From Adhaeribacter pallidiroseus (GTDB lineage: Bacteria > Bacteroidota > Bacteroidia > Cytophagales > Hymenobacteraceae): a stretch of 64,000 bases of DNA. Below, piece after piece: positions 17,933-26,468 of the stretch. The notes below the pieces were generated by a model, which was not told where the DNA came from, did no database searches, and was given only the letters and a program-made list of their open reading frames with translations. Position 1 is the first letter of the stretch. Each line of letters begins with the position of its first letter. Where the stretch lies: positions 1,116,001 through 1,180,000 of the forward strand of contig NZ_QASA01000001.1 of assembly GCF_003340495.1 (NCBI RefSeq), in the 5' to 3' direction. Made by a program: the position numbers and the translations under genes.

Positions 17933-18859
17933 TTAAGAATCGTTTCGGGACATTAATAGGATGAAAGAATCTTCGATATCCGGCAGCACTTCCTTAATTT
18001 CTAATTCTGGATGGTTTTTTCCCTGGAGGTATTCTTGTAACCGGGCAATGCTGTAACCTGGCCGCATGACTACGTGGTGGTATTCGCCGAAAGGATAGCT
18101 GGCTAAAGCCGGATCATAATTTTTCAGGTCGTTGAGTAACCGGAACATGGCCGAGGAGGCAACCGCCAGCAAAGGCTTACCAAATTGTTGGTTTATAACC
18201 GTTGGTTTATCAATGGCCAGCAGGCTGCCTTCCTGAATTAAAGCTACCCGGTCGCAGAGCGCAGCTTCGTCCATGTAAGGGGTAGAAACAAATGTGGTAA
18301 TACCTTGCTTTTTTAGCTGGGCCAGCATGTCCCAGAATTCTTTCCGCGAAACGGCATCTACGCCCGTGGTAGGTTCATCCAAAAATAAAACCGATGGTTT
18401 ATGAATTAAGGCGCAACATAAGGCGAGCTTTTGTTTCATACCGCCGGAAAGCTTACCGGCCCGCCGGTTTTTAAAAGGCTCAATTTGTTCGTAAATATCT
18501 TTTATCAGACTATAATTTTCGGCAATGGAGGTTTCAAAAACGGTGGCGAAAAAAGTTAGATTTTCCTGAATCGTTAAATCCTGGTACAAAGAGAAAGTGC
18601 CCGGCATATAGCCTACTCGCCGCCGAATTTTTTTATATTCCTGCTGCACATCACAACCATCCACCGTAGCGGAACCCTGGTCGGCTAACAATAAAGTTAC
18701 CAGAATCCGGATAAGAGTAGTTTTGCCCGCACCATCCGGACCAATTAAGCCAAACAATTCGCCGGGTTCTACGGTAAAAGAAACTTTATTTAAGGCTAGC
18801 ACCTTTTTTTTACCAGCTGTATAGGTCTTAGTCAGATTTTCGGCAACTATAGCTTTCAT
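17933..18859 (-). CDS. ABC exporter ATPase, equivalent to YbhF N-terminal half
   Basis: A 308-residue ATPase with Walker A GPDGAGKTTLIR, Q-loop MPGTFSLYQDLTI, canonical signature LSGGMKQKLALC and Walker B VLFLDEPTTGVD. The switch position reads FVSTPYMDE, with Pro where the catalytic His usually sits, so hydrolysis may be carried mainly by the partner ATPase. The C-terminal 80 residues form an extra domain. It overlaps the HlyD gene by four bases. The His replacement is read directly from the sequence; the functional reading is inference. Confidence 0.92.
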   Translation of the reverse strand: MKAIVAENLTKTYTAGKKKVLALNKVSFTVEPGELFGLIGPDGAGKTTLIRILVTLLLADQGSATVDGCDVQQEYKKIRRRVGYMPGTFSLYQDLTIQENLTFFATVFETSIAENYSLIKDIYEQIEPFKNRRAGKLSGGMKQKLALCCALIHKPSVLFLDEPTTGVDAVSRKEFWDMLAQLKKQGITTFVSTPYMDEAALCDRVALIQEGSLLAIDKPTVINQQFGKPLLAVASSAMFRLLNDLKNYDPALASYPFGEYHHVVMRPGYSIARLQEYLQGKNHPELEIKEVLPDIEDSFILLMSRNDS

Positions 18860-19800
18860 GGGATTTGGTTTAAAGCTACTTCGCCGTACATACCAATTTT
18901 TAAAAATCCATCGTTCTTTACGTTTATTTTTACCGCGTACACCAGGTTGGCCCGCTGATCTTTGGTTTGAATAGTTTTAGGGGTGAACTCGGCCTTACTG
19001 GCAATCCAGGAAATAGTACCGGGTAATTTTTTGTAGTCTTCCGGGCCATTATCCACTAAAACGGTTACGGGTTGCCCTATTTTAATGCGCGCTACCTGAT
19101 CGCCGGTAATGTAAGCGCGCAACGTCATCGTGGATAAATCAGCAATTTTATACAAAGCTTTACCCGGCGTAGTAAACTCGCCACTCCGGGCGTATTGTGT
19201 TAGTACCGTACCGGGCACCGGATTGCGGATCTGCGCTTTACTTAGCTCGTTACTAATTTGCGCAATGTGTTTTTGCATGGGCTCTTTTTCGCTTAAAATA
19301 CTCCGGTTGCGAGTAGCTACCTCGTTTTGCTGCACTTTAATCTGCTGCTGAATAACTTGGATCTGACGTTGGGTTACTTCTATTTGGGTGTTCAGGTCGT
19401 CGAGTTGTTTGCCCGTGGCGGCATCCAGTTTAAGTAAGTTCTCGGTCCGGGTTTTTTCCCGGAAGAGCGATGTTAGCTGAACCTGTTGCACGGCTAACTG
19501 GTCTTTCAAAAGCCTGACTTGGGGGGCTACATCCGTGATTTTTTCTTTTAAAGCGTGTAAACTTTCTTCGGCTTGTTCTTTTTGGAGTTGTAAACTAACG
19601 GCATCTATCACCCCTACTACCTTACCAGCTGGTAGAACTTGCCCTTCCTGTATTTTCAAGGAGTGAATCTCACCGCCCAGCTCCGCTGATATAATTACTT
19701 CTTCTGCCTCAAACGTACCGGCGGCATCGTATATATTATTTTTTGAGTGGCAGGAGATGAACGCGGATGCGGCCAATAATAAAATTTTTAAATTTTTCAT
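18856..19800 (-). CDS. HlyD-family periplasmic adaptor, probable lipoprotein (YbhG-like)
   Basis: A 314-residue membrane-fusion protein. The N-terminus has a lipoprotein-type signal (LLLAASAFISC, Cys17). A lipoyl-like half motif (GGEIHSLKIQEGQVLPAGKVVGVID) is followed by about 110 residues of coiled-coil hairpin, the second lipoyl half (IRNPVPGTVLTQYARSGEF) and a beta-barrel part. It bridges the inner-membrane exporter and the TolC channel. It lies between tolC (11-base gap) and the first ATPase (four-base overlap). E. coli YbhG occupies the same position next to YbhFSR. Confidence 0.92.
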   Translation of the reverse strand: MKNLKILLLAASAFISCHSKNNIYDAAGTFEAEEVIISAELGGEIHSLKIQEGQVLPAGKVVGVIDAVSLQLQKEQAEESLHALKEKITDVAPQVRLLKDQLAVQQVQLTSLFREKTRTENLLKLDAATGKQLDDLNTQIEVTQRQIQVIQQQIKVQQNEVATRNRSILSEKEPMQKHIAQISNELSKAQIRNPVPGTVLTQYARSGEFTTPGKALYKIADLSTMTLRAYITGDQVARIKIGQPVTVLVDNGPEDYKKLPGTISWIASKAEFTPKTIQTKDQRANLVYAVKINVKNDGFLKIGMYGEVALNQIP

Positions 19801-19811
19801 CTTGCTAGTAC

Positions 19812-21083
19812 TTAATTGCCCATTAAAGTTCTATAGTTTAGTTGCGATTGCAGGAGTTGTACCTGGTGAATGATCAAGGCTTGCCGGGCCTGATCCTCGG
19901 CATTTACTTCCCGTAAAAAGTCGTTAGCGGTAATTGCGGCATTGTCTAGTTGCGCTCGAGCCGCTATTTTTACGCTTTCCCGCAGAGCAATTATTTCCTG
20001 GTCGCTGCGAATAAGTTGCTCCAGTTTAGTTACCTCGGCGAGTTCGCGGGTAAGTTGCAGATTTAGGTGGAGTAAAAAGGTTTCCTGCTGCAAGCCCGTG
20101 GTGGACTTATTTATTTCAAGTAGTTTTTTTTCGTTTTTGAAGGTGTACCAGCTGTTTACTCGCCAGGTAAAGCGTATACCGGTAGTATAAAAATAATCAA
20201 ATTCATTATTTAATAGATTTAGACCAGGACGCCCGTAACCTCCTTGCCCGAATAAGCTTACACCCGGGCGCAACGCTATATCCACCATTTTCTTCTGAGC
20301 TTCCAAAGCTTGTATTTGCTTCTGGTACAGCAGAAGTTCCGGCCGCTGAATGGCGGACTTAGAAAGTAATACGGGAGCAACTGGCCGGATTAGTTGAATA
20401 GTGGGCGGCAAAGGTTCATTTATCAGCAAGCTAAGGGCTTGTAAATATCCGTTGCGGGTATTTTGCAATTCGGTAATTCGCTGACCGGCTTTAAGGTACT
20501 CCGCCTGTAACACGCTTAGGTTAGACCGGAAAGAAAGGCCGTTGGCAATCTGAGCTTTTACCCGATTTATTCCGATGGCTAAATCCTTTTGCACCATTGC
20601 GGCCTGTACTGCTTGTTGCTCCAGTAAAATCAAAGCAAAATAGTATTGATTTACCTGCTCCCGCAGTTTGTAAAGTTCTACTTCTAATCGCTGACTTTCT
20701 ACTTCCGTATTAAGTTGCTGTACTATTTGCCGCGATTTTCTAAGACCGCCATCGTACAAAGATTGCGTTATTTCGGCTGTAATCCGGTATTGGTCTTTGG
20801 CCGGAGCTGCTATTTCGAGGCCGGCTACGGGAGAGGTAATACTAGTTACCTCGGACTGATAACTGGCTTGCCCGTTAAATAGTAGCTGCGGCAGATTAGC
20901 TTTATTGATGTTTTGCAACAGCCGCTGATTGCTTTCCTGTAATAAATTTTGCTGCTGCGTTAAGGGATACTGATCGCGGGCTTTTTGCTGAATTTGTTCC
21001 AGCGAAATGGTTTGCCCGCGAGCGCAAAAGAAATTGAAAAATAATAAAATAACCAAGTTGTTTAACCAGATAGTTAGTTTCAT
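19812..21083 (-). CDS. TolC-family outer-membrane efflux protein
   Basis: A 423-residue protein with a signal peptide (about 24 residues) and two repeats of long helices and short strands typical of TolC. Recognisable parts are YRITAEITQSLYDGGLRKSR, ANGLSFRSNLSVLQAEYLKA and NNEFDYFYTTGIRFTWRVNS, which correspond to strand-helix junctions. It would form the trimeric exit duct for the HlyD/ABC-2 exporter. It follows the TetR gene by 24 bases. E. coli ybhGFSR lacks its own tolC, whereas here it is within the operon. Confidence 0.92.
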   Translation of the reverse strand: MKLTIWLNNLVILLFFNFFCARGQTISLEQIQQKARDQYPLTQQQNLLQESNQRLLQNINKANLPQLLFNGQASYQSEVTSITSPVAGLEIAAPAKDQYRITAEITQSLYDGGLRKSRQIVQQLNTEVESQRLEVELYKLREQVNQYYFALILLEQQAVQAAMVQKDLAIGINRVKAQIANGLSFRSNLSVLQAEYLKAGQRITELQNTRNGYLQALSLLINEPLPPTIQLIRPVAPVLLSKSAIQRPELLLYQKQIQALEAQKKMVDIALRPGVSLFGQGGYGRPGLNLLNNEFDYFYTTGIRFTWRVNSWYTFKNEKKLLEINKSTTGLQQETFLLHLNLQLTRELAEVTKLEQLIRSDQEIIALRESVKIAARAQLDNAAITANDFLREVNAEDQARQALIIHQVQLLQSQLNYRTLMGN

Positions 21084-21107
21084 GGCAAAAAATTTAGAAT
21101 ACGTTTC

Positions 21108-21722
21108 TTATTTTTTTATAGAATTAATAATAAACTGGGCTACATCTGTTTTTCTTTGATCCATTAAATAATTAAACTGCAATTGATCCATACCGGATAA
21201 AAAATTCCAGATTGGCCGGCCTAAAAACGGAAAGATGCACATCGACATCATATTTAAAATGAGTTGCGCCGGACTAACGGGATGAATAACACCTTTTTTT
21301 ACTTCTTCTTCTATTTGAATAATTAAAGTTCTTAAGTCTGGTTTTTGATTTCCCATCATGGTTTTCAGGAACTCATAGGGTTGCTTATTAGCTTCATCCA
21401 CGATAAATAAAGGAATATAGGGGTTCTCCATCAGCACTGTAATGTACTCCCGACAAAAAATCTCAATCTTCTCGAATAAAGAACAATCCAGAGCAATGGT
21501 AGCATTAACTTTCGGCAAAAACCTACTGATCGCTTCCCGGAAAATAACTTCGAATAGTTTTTCTTTGCTTCGGAAATAATAATGAAGCATTGCTTTGTTA
21601 ATACCGGCCTCATCGGCAATATCCTGCATGCGTGCTCCAGCCATGCCTTTATGAATAAAAACTGTTTTGGCAGCTTGTAAAATGCGCTGTTCCGTACTTT
21701 GATCCTTTTGTTTTTTACTCAT
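21108..21722 (-). CDS. TetR-family repressor of the efflux operon (CecR-like position)
   Basis: A 204-residue regulator starting at MSKKQKDQ. A longer in-frame start at 21821 would add 33 hydrophobic residues unlike any TetR and would span the promoter, so it is rejected. The helix-turn-helix is at about residues 12-58 (FIHKGMAGARMQDIADEAGI, then NKAMLHYYFRSKEKLF); the rest is the ligand/dimer domain. It is the first gene of the seven-gene efflux operon, as cecR is beside ybhGFSR in E. coli. The palindrome four bases upstream of its start suggests it represses itself and the exporter until a toxic ligand binds. Confidence 0.92.
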   Translation of the reverse strand: MSKKQKDQSTEQRILQAAKTVFIHKGMAGARMQDIADEAGINKAMLHYYFRSKEKLFEVIFREAISRFLPKVNATIALDCSLFEKIEIFCREYITVLMENPYIPLFIVDEANKQPYEFLKTMMGNQKPDLRTLIIQIEEEVKKGVIHPVSPAQLILNMMSMCIFPFLGRPIWNFLSGMDQLQFNYLMDQRKTDVAQFIINSIKK

Positions 21723-21726
21723 TAGT

Positions 21727-21750
21727 TTAACCAGATGGTTAACAAATATA
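21727..21750 (-). promoter_or_regulatory. TetR operator joined to a Bacteroidota -7 box
   Basis: A 16-base perfect palindrome, TTAACCA-GA-TGGTTAA, lies at 21727-21742. Directly upstream on the minus strand is TATATTTG (21743-21750), matching the Bacteroidota -7 consensus TAnnTTTG. No clear -33 TTG is seen. Transcription would start within the palindrome, leaving a leader of about 15 bases before the start codon at 21722. A repressor bound here would block initiation. The match is read from sequence; regulation is inferred. Confidence 0.65.
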
Positions 21751-22283
21751 GAAGTAATTTTTAAAATAAAAAATAAAAGAAAATTTTTTTGCAGACATTT
21801 AGTTAAGCACAGTATAACCAAGTAATCGTTAGAACCAGTAATTAGTATAGTGGAAGGAAACTAGTGAAAAAAATTTATGCTGCTTTTTTAGTTTAAGTTT
21901 TCTGCTGGAAACGTCCACTATGAGATTAGGTAGGGAAATTAGGTAAAAAGCCCCCTTCGAAGGGGATAGGGGATGATAATCGTTAGCTGGTAAAAATTTA
22001 TAAAGAATACCATTCCTTAACTTCATGACATTGATCAGGAGATTGGCATAACTAAAAGTACTTAGAGTACCTTGCTAACTCGAAGTACAACGGTGTATTT
22101 GGCTCGTGTTGTTGACTGATATGAAAGGTTTAATAAATAAGGTTTACCAATAAATGGAACTGAGCACTTCTACAAAAAAGAGGAAATTTGAGGATATACT
22201 TTGGAGAATATGGCTAACCAAAGGAAGTCAAAATAAATTTTGGAAGTAGCAGCTAGAATAAAGCCGAGCGGGATTAGAAAAAT
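21751..22283. other. Intergenic region upstream of the efflux operon
   Basis: No convincing gene. It holds CCCCTTCGAAGGGG (21952-21965), a 14-base palindrome within a longer stretch ending in ATAGGGGATG that matches a kind of intergenic repeat common in Bacteroidota. The rest is AT-rich. Confidence 0.5.
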
Positions 22284-22318
22284 TTAAAAAAAAGACCTAA
22301 GTTGATCATCTTAGGTCG
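22281..22318 (-). terminator. Intrinsic terminator of the SUF operon
   Basis: Stem GACCTAAG (22295-22302) and CTTAGGTC (22311-22318) with an eight-base loop. On the minus strand the stem is followed by a run of at least nine T. It lies 10 bases after the last gene of the SUF operon. Confidence 0.85.
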
Positions 22319-22328
22319 GGTAATATCT

Positions 22329-22640
22329 TTATAAAAAACCAAGTTCCAGTTTAGCTTCTTCGCTCATCATGTCGCGGGTCCAGGGCGGGTCAAAGGTCAG
22401 GAGTACGTAGGCATCGGTTACCCCTTCAATCGCTTCGAGTTTACTCTGGGTTTCAAAAATAATATCACCAGCCGCCGGACAGGCAGGGGCCGTTAACGTC
22501 ATGGTTACCCGCACTTTCGAGCCTTCTTCTACTTTTACTTCGTATACCAAACCCAAATCGTAAATATTAACGGGTATTTCTGGGTCGTGAACGGTGCGTA
22601 AAGTTTCTTCTACTTTATCTCTTAATTCCGAAGCGTTCAT
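22329..22640 (-). CDS. sufT: SufT-like MIP18/DUF59 Fe-S assembly protein
   Basis: A 103-residue DUF59 (MIP18-like) protein with the family core DPEIPVNIYDLGLVYEV, the motif TLTAPACPAAGDI containing the conserved Cys, and LTFDPPWTRDMMSEEAK near the end. Such proteins assist maturation or transfer of Fe-S clusters to target enzymes. It is the last gene of the SUF operon and overlaps sufE by four bases. Confidence 0.9.
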   Translation of the reverse strand: MNASELRDKVEETLRTVHDPEIPVNIYDLGLVYEVKVEEGSKVRVTMTLTAPACPAAGDIIFETQSKLEAIEGVTDAYVLLTFDPPWTRDMMSEEAKLELGFL

Positions 22641-23068
22641 GAGGCATTCATCGTTTGGGTTTGATAGGCTAAGGCATATAACTTTATTTGCTTCAGCATA
22701 GCTAGTAATCCATTAGAACGGGTTGGGGAGAGATGGTTCTGTAAGCCAATTTCGTTCATAAAATAAAGATTAGCCTTAACAATGTCCTGGGGCGTTTGGC
22801 CCGATAATACCTGCACCACCATGCTTACAAGGCCTTTGGTAATAATGGCGTCGCTATCGGCCGTAAAAATAAGTTTGCCTCCTTCGTAATCGGCGTGTAA
22901 CCACACTTTCGACTGGCAACCTTTAATGATATTTTCTTCGGTTTTATACTTCTCGTCAATAATGGGCAGTTCTTTTCCTAGCTGGATAATGTATTCGTAT
23001 TTATCCATCCAATCGTCAAACAAGGCGAAATCCTCAATAATCTGGTCCTGCCGCTCGTCTATCGTCAT
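22637..23068 (-). CDS. sufE: Sulfur-transfer protein SufE
   Basis: A 143-residue SufE protein. The active Cys is in IIKGCQSKVWLHADY, and the surrounding pattern DWMDKYEYIIQLGKELP and LSPTRSNGLLAMLKQIK fits the family. It accepts persulfide from SufS and hands it to the SufBCD scaffold. It starts ten bases after sufS and overlaps sufT. Confidence 0.95.
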   Translation of the reverse strand: MTIDERQDQIIEDFALFDDWMDKYEYIIQLGKELPIIDEKYKTEENIIKGCQSKVWLHADYEGGKLIFTADSDAIITKGLVSMVVQVLSGQTPQDIVKANLYFMNEIGLQNHLSPTRSNGLLAMLKQIKLYALAYQTQTMNAS

Positions 23069-23078
23069 GTTAATCGTA

Positions 23079-24329
23079 TCAGCTTAATAAGGTAACGGCT
23101 TTCTTTATACCGGTTACCAATTTATCAATCTCTTCGGTAGTATTGTAAATCGCAATCGAAGCTCTTACGGTACCCGGAATGTTAAAATACTGCATAATCG
23201 GCTCGGTGCAATGGTGGCCCGTACGGACGGCAATGCCTTGTTTATCCAGAATTTCACCAATATCAAACGGATGCGCATCGCCTACCAGAAACGAAATAGA
23301 AGCTGCCCGGTTATGCGCTTCGCCGATAAAACGCAATTCCTCAATGGTGCTGAGCGCATCTACGGCGTAGGCATATAACTGGCTTTCGGCTTCCTGAATG
23401 TTGGGTAAACCAATGCTGTTGATGTAATCTATCGCGGCTCCAAAAGCAATCCCTTCGGCTATACTGGGCGTACCGGCCTCAAACTTGAGGGGCAACTCGT
23501 TATAAGTGGTTTTTTTAAAACTAACCGACTTAATCATGTCGCCGCCGCCCTGGTAAGGTGGTATTTGGTTTAGCCACTCTTCCTTGCCGTACAAAGCGCC
23601 AAAGCCAGTGGGACCGTACATCTTATGCGCCGAAAAAGCCATGAAATCAACGTCTAAATCCTGTACATCCAAAGGTAAGTGCGGAGCCGCCTGGGCGGCA
23701 TCTACTAAAACCGGTATGTTTTGCTGGTGCGCCCGGGCTACTATTTCTTTTACCGGGTTAATGGTCCCTAAAGTATTGGAAATGTACGTAACGGCAACCA
23801 GTTTTACTTTATCATCCAGCAACTCGTCTAACGTATCCAGAACCAGTTCGCCTTTTTCGTTTACCGGTATAACTTTAATGCTCGCACCGCGTTCCTCACA
23901 AATCATTTGCCAGGGCACAATGTTCGAGTGGTGTTCTATGGCCGAGATAACAATGCTATCGCCTTTTTCTAAGAATTTGCGGCCAAAGCTGCTGGCTACC
24001 AGGTTTATGCCATCCGTTGTGCCCCGCGTAAAAATTACTTCGTGCGCATGTTTGGCGTTAATAAAAGCAGTTACTTTTTTGCGGGCATCTTCGTAGGCAG
24101 CGGTAGCTTTCTGGCTCAAAAAATGAACTCCCCGGTGCACGTTGCTATTATATTGGGTATAATAATCCTGAATAGCATCCAGTACTAATTTAGGCTTTTG
24201 GGTAGTGGCCGCATTATCTAAATAGACCAAAGGCTTGCCGTATACCTGCGTTTGCAGGATCGGAAAATCAGCCCGTATTTTTTGAATATCCAATTGGATA
24301 CTTGTTTCTAAACTTAAATTAGCCGGCAT
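23079..24329 (-). CDS. sufS: Cysteine desulfurase SufS
   Basis: A 416-residue class V, pyridoxal-phosphate-dependent desulfurase. The cofactor Lys lies in FSAHKMYGPTG, cofactor contacts in IEHHSNIVPWQ and DAAQAAPHLPLDV, and the persulfide Cys in RTGHHCTEPIM. It removes sulfur from cysteine, giving alanine and an enzyme persulfide that SufE collects. It lies between sufD (4-base gap) and sufE. Confidence 0.96.
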   Translation of the reverse strand: MPANLSLETSIQLDIQKIRADFPILQTQVYGKPLVYLDNAATTQKPKLVLDAIQDYYTQYNSNVHRGVHFLSQKATAAYEDARKKVTAFINAKHAHEVIFTRGTTDGINLVASSFGRKFLEKGDSIVISAIEHHSNIVPWQMICEERGASIKVIPVNEKGELVLDTLDELLDDKVKLVAVTYISNTLGTINPVKEIVARAHQQNIPVLVDAAQAAPHLPLDVQDLDVDFMAFSAHKMYGPTGFGALYGKEEWLNQIPPYQGGGDMIKSVSFKKTTYNELPLKFEAGTPSIAEGIAFGAAIDYINSIGLPNIQEAESQLYAYAVDALSTIEELRFIGEAHNRAASISFLVGDAHPFDIGEILDKQGIAVRTGHHCTEPIMQYFNIPGTVRASIAIYNTTEEIDKLVTGIKKAVTLLS

Positions 24330-24333
24330 ACTT

Positions 24334-25680
24334 TTAGGCTTTAACCAACTCCTGCTCCGCAGGAATATGTTGGGTGATTAATTTATTGATGTAAGCTTCT
24401 ACGGCCGGAATTTTAATATTCTGCGTAACGTCAAAAGCAAAGGCGCTAACCAGTAACCGACGGGCCGTTGCTTCGGAAATGCCCCGGGAACGTAAATAGA
24501 ACATTGCTTCCTGGCTTAACTGACCGACCGTAGAACCGTGGCTGCATTTTACGTCATCGGCAAAAATCTCGAGCTGCGGTTTGGAGTTAATGGTAGCCTT
24601 ATTGCTTAAAAGCAAGTTGTTGTTCTGCTGAAAAGCATTGGTTTTCTGGGCATCGCGCTGCACGAATATTTTTCCGTTAAACACGCCGGTAGCATTATCC
24701 AGCAGCACGCCTTTATACACTTCGTTGCTATTGCAATGCGGATGCAAATGGTTTACAAAAGAATGGTTATCGGTTAATTGTTTGCCATTCACTAAATACA
24801 AACCATACAAGTGGCTTTCGGTATACGCATCATCCAGGTTTACGTGCAAGTTGTTGCGCAGTAAATCCGATTCTGGTAAAGAAAAAGTGTAATTACTATA
24901 TACACTGTCCCGTTTCTGGCTTACTTCGGTATGGCTTACCTGGCGGGTATTCTTGCTATTAGTTTGCAAATTATAATGATTCACCTGCGCGTTTTCTTTC
25001 ACCACTACTTCGGAAACACTATTGATGAAGAAATCACCGGTTTGGTTATCCGAAATCACCGATTCTACTATGCTTACTGAGGCACTGCGGTTTACCACTA
25101 CTAAATGGCGCGGTTGAATAAATAAATTACCCGTACTGGCATAAATATGCACCAGGTGAATAGGTTTATCCAGTACCACGTTCGCCGGAACTTCAATAAA
25201 TAATCCGTCTGAAAACCAGGCAGTATTTAAAGCTGCAAAATGGTACTTTTCAATATTTACATGTTTACCAAAGTGTTCTGCAAAAGCGGGTTCACCTTCA
25301 GCTTCAGCAATATTTTTAATTTTTACCTGCACCGGTAGCTGGTCAGATAGCGCTGCTTGCAATTGGCCGTTTACCAGCACAATGCGGTAAGCGTCTAAAG
25401 CCGGAATTGTAGCATTGTCCAGCGAAATAGCGGTTTTAGCGGCATTCTGAATCGCGTACGGATTAAACTCATACGTTTCCTGTAAAAAAGGCAATACGTT
25501 GGTGTACTTCCAATCTTCTACTTTGCGCGTAGGGAAACCCAAAGTACGGAATTGCTCGTTGGCTTTCTGTCGAAGCGGCAACAACGATTCATTTCCGGTG
25601 GTTTGTTTGCTCCGTAACCAACCATCAAACCCGTGTAACAGGTCTAGGTATAAAGGTATAGCAGTTATTTGATTAGCCAT
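24334..25680 (-). CDS. sufD: Fe-S scaffold subunit SufD
   Basis: A 448-residue SufBD-family protein. The N-terminus has the SufD-type FPTRKVEDWKYTNV; the beta-helix core and C-terminal part include KCSHGSTVGQLSQEAMFYLR and RRLLVSAFAFDV. It pairs with SufB on the SufC ATPase dimer and contributes to iron delivery and cluster assembly. It begins one base after the sufC stop. Confidence 0.95.
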   Translation of the reverse strand: MANQITAIPLYLDLLHGFDGWLRSKQTTGNESLLPLRQKANEQFRTLGFPTRKVEDWKYTNVLPFLQETYEFNPYAIQNAAKTAISLDNATIPALDAYRIVLVNGQLQAALSDQLPVQVKIKNIAEAEGEPAFAEHFGKHVNIEKYHFAALNTAWFSDGLFIEVPANVVLDKPIHLVHIYASTGNLFIQPRHLVVVNRSASVSIVESVISDNQTGDFFINSVSEVVVKENAQVNHYNLQTNSKNTRQVSHTEVSQKRDSVYSNYTFSLPESDLLRNNLHVNLDDAYTESHLYGLYLVNGKQLTDNHSFVNHLHPHCNSNEVYKGVLLDNATGVFNGKIFVQRDAQKTNAFQQNNNLLLSNKATINSKPQLEIFADDVKCSHGSTVGQLSQEAMFYLRSRGISEATARRLLVSAFAFDVTQNIKIPAVEAYINKLITQHIPAEQELVKA

Positions 25681-25681
25681 T

Positions 25682-26449
25682 TTAGTGGGCTGTTTCTTCC
25701 GTTTTAAATTCTTCTTTTATCCAGTCGTAGCCTTTTGCTTCCAGCTCCAGCGCCAGATCTTTCGTACCCGACATTACGATACGACCATCGTATAAAACGT
25801 GCACAAAATCCGGCACAATGTATTCTAATAAACGCTGGTAGTGCGTAATTAAAACAAAGGCATTCTGCTCGCTCCGGATTTGGTTAACGCCTTTGGCTAC
25901 AATGCGTAAAGCGTCAATGTCCAGACCAGAGTCGGTTTCGTCCATAATGGAAAGTTTAGGCTCCAGCATGGCCAATTGCAGAATCTCGTTCCGTTTTTTC
26001 TCACCACCCGAGAAACCTTCATTTAACGAGCGGTTTACTAATTTAGATTGAAACTCCACCAGTTTTTGTTTTTCTTTGGTCAGTTTTAAAAATTCTTTTG
26101 CTTCCAAAGCCGGTAAACCCCGGTATTCGCGAATTTCGTTTAAAGCTGTCCGTAAGAAATTAATATTGGATACTCCCGGAATTTCTACCGGGTACTGAAA
26201 CGCCAGGAATAAGCCTTCGCGGGCCCGTACTTCCGGGGCCATGTCCAGCAAATCTTTACCATCAAAAAGAACTTCACCTTCGGTAACCTCATACGATTCC
26301 CGGCCGGCTAACACCGATGACAAAGAACTTTTACCAGAACCGTTCGGGCCCATAATGGCGTGAACTTCCCCGGCTTTTACTTCCAGATTAATACCTTTTA
26401 AAATTTTTTTGCCTTCTACTTCGGCGTGCAAATTTTTAATGCTTAGCAT
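25682..26449 (-). CDS. sufC: Fe-S assembly ATPase SufC
   Basis: A 255-residue ABC-type ATPase with Walker [13 protein letters not shown], signature [15 protein letters not shown] (typical of SufC) and Walker [13 protein letters not shown]. It powers conformational change in SufBC2D. It lies 19 bases after sufB. Confidence 0.97.
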   Translation of the reverse strand: MLSIKNLHAEVEGKKILKGINLEVKAGEVHAIMGPNGSGKSSLSSVLAGRESYEVTEGEVLFDGKDLLDMAPEVRAREGLFLAFQYPVEIPGVSNINFLRTALNEIREYRGLPALEAKEFLKLTKEKQKLVEFQSKLVNRSLNEGFSGGEKKRNEILQLAMLEPKLSIMDETDSGLDIDALRIVAKGVNQIRSEQNAFVLITHYQRLLEYIVPDFVHVLYDGRIVMSGTKDLALELEAKGYDWIKEEFKTEETAH

Positions 26450-26468
26450 TTATTCTTTTATTTTAATT

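Noticed and set aside
21723-21821. N-terminal extension of the TetR protein
   Set aside because: It would add 33 hydrophobic residues, and it spans the -7 box and operator.
21829-22026. 65-codon frame on the minus strand
   Set aside because: Its middle is translation of an intergenic repeat (CCCCTTCGAAGGGG region); not a gene.
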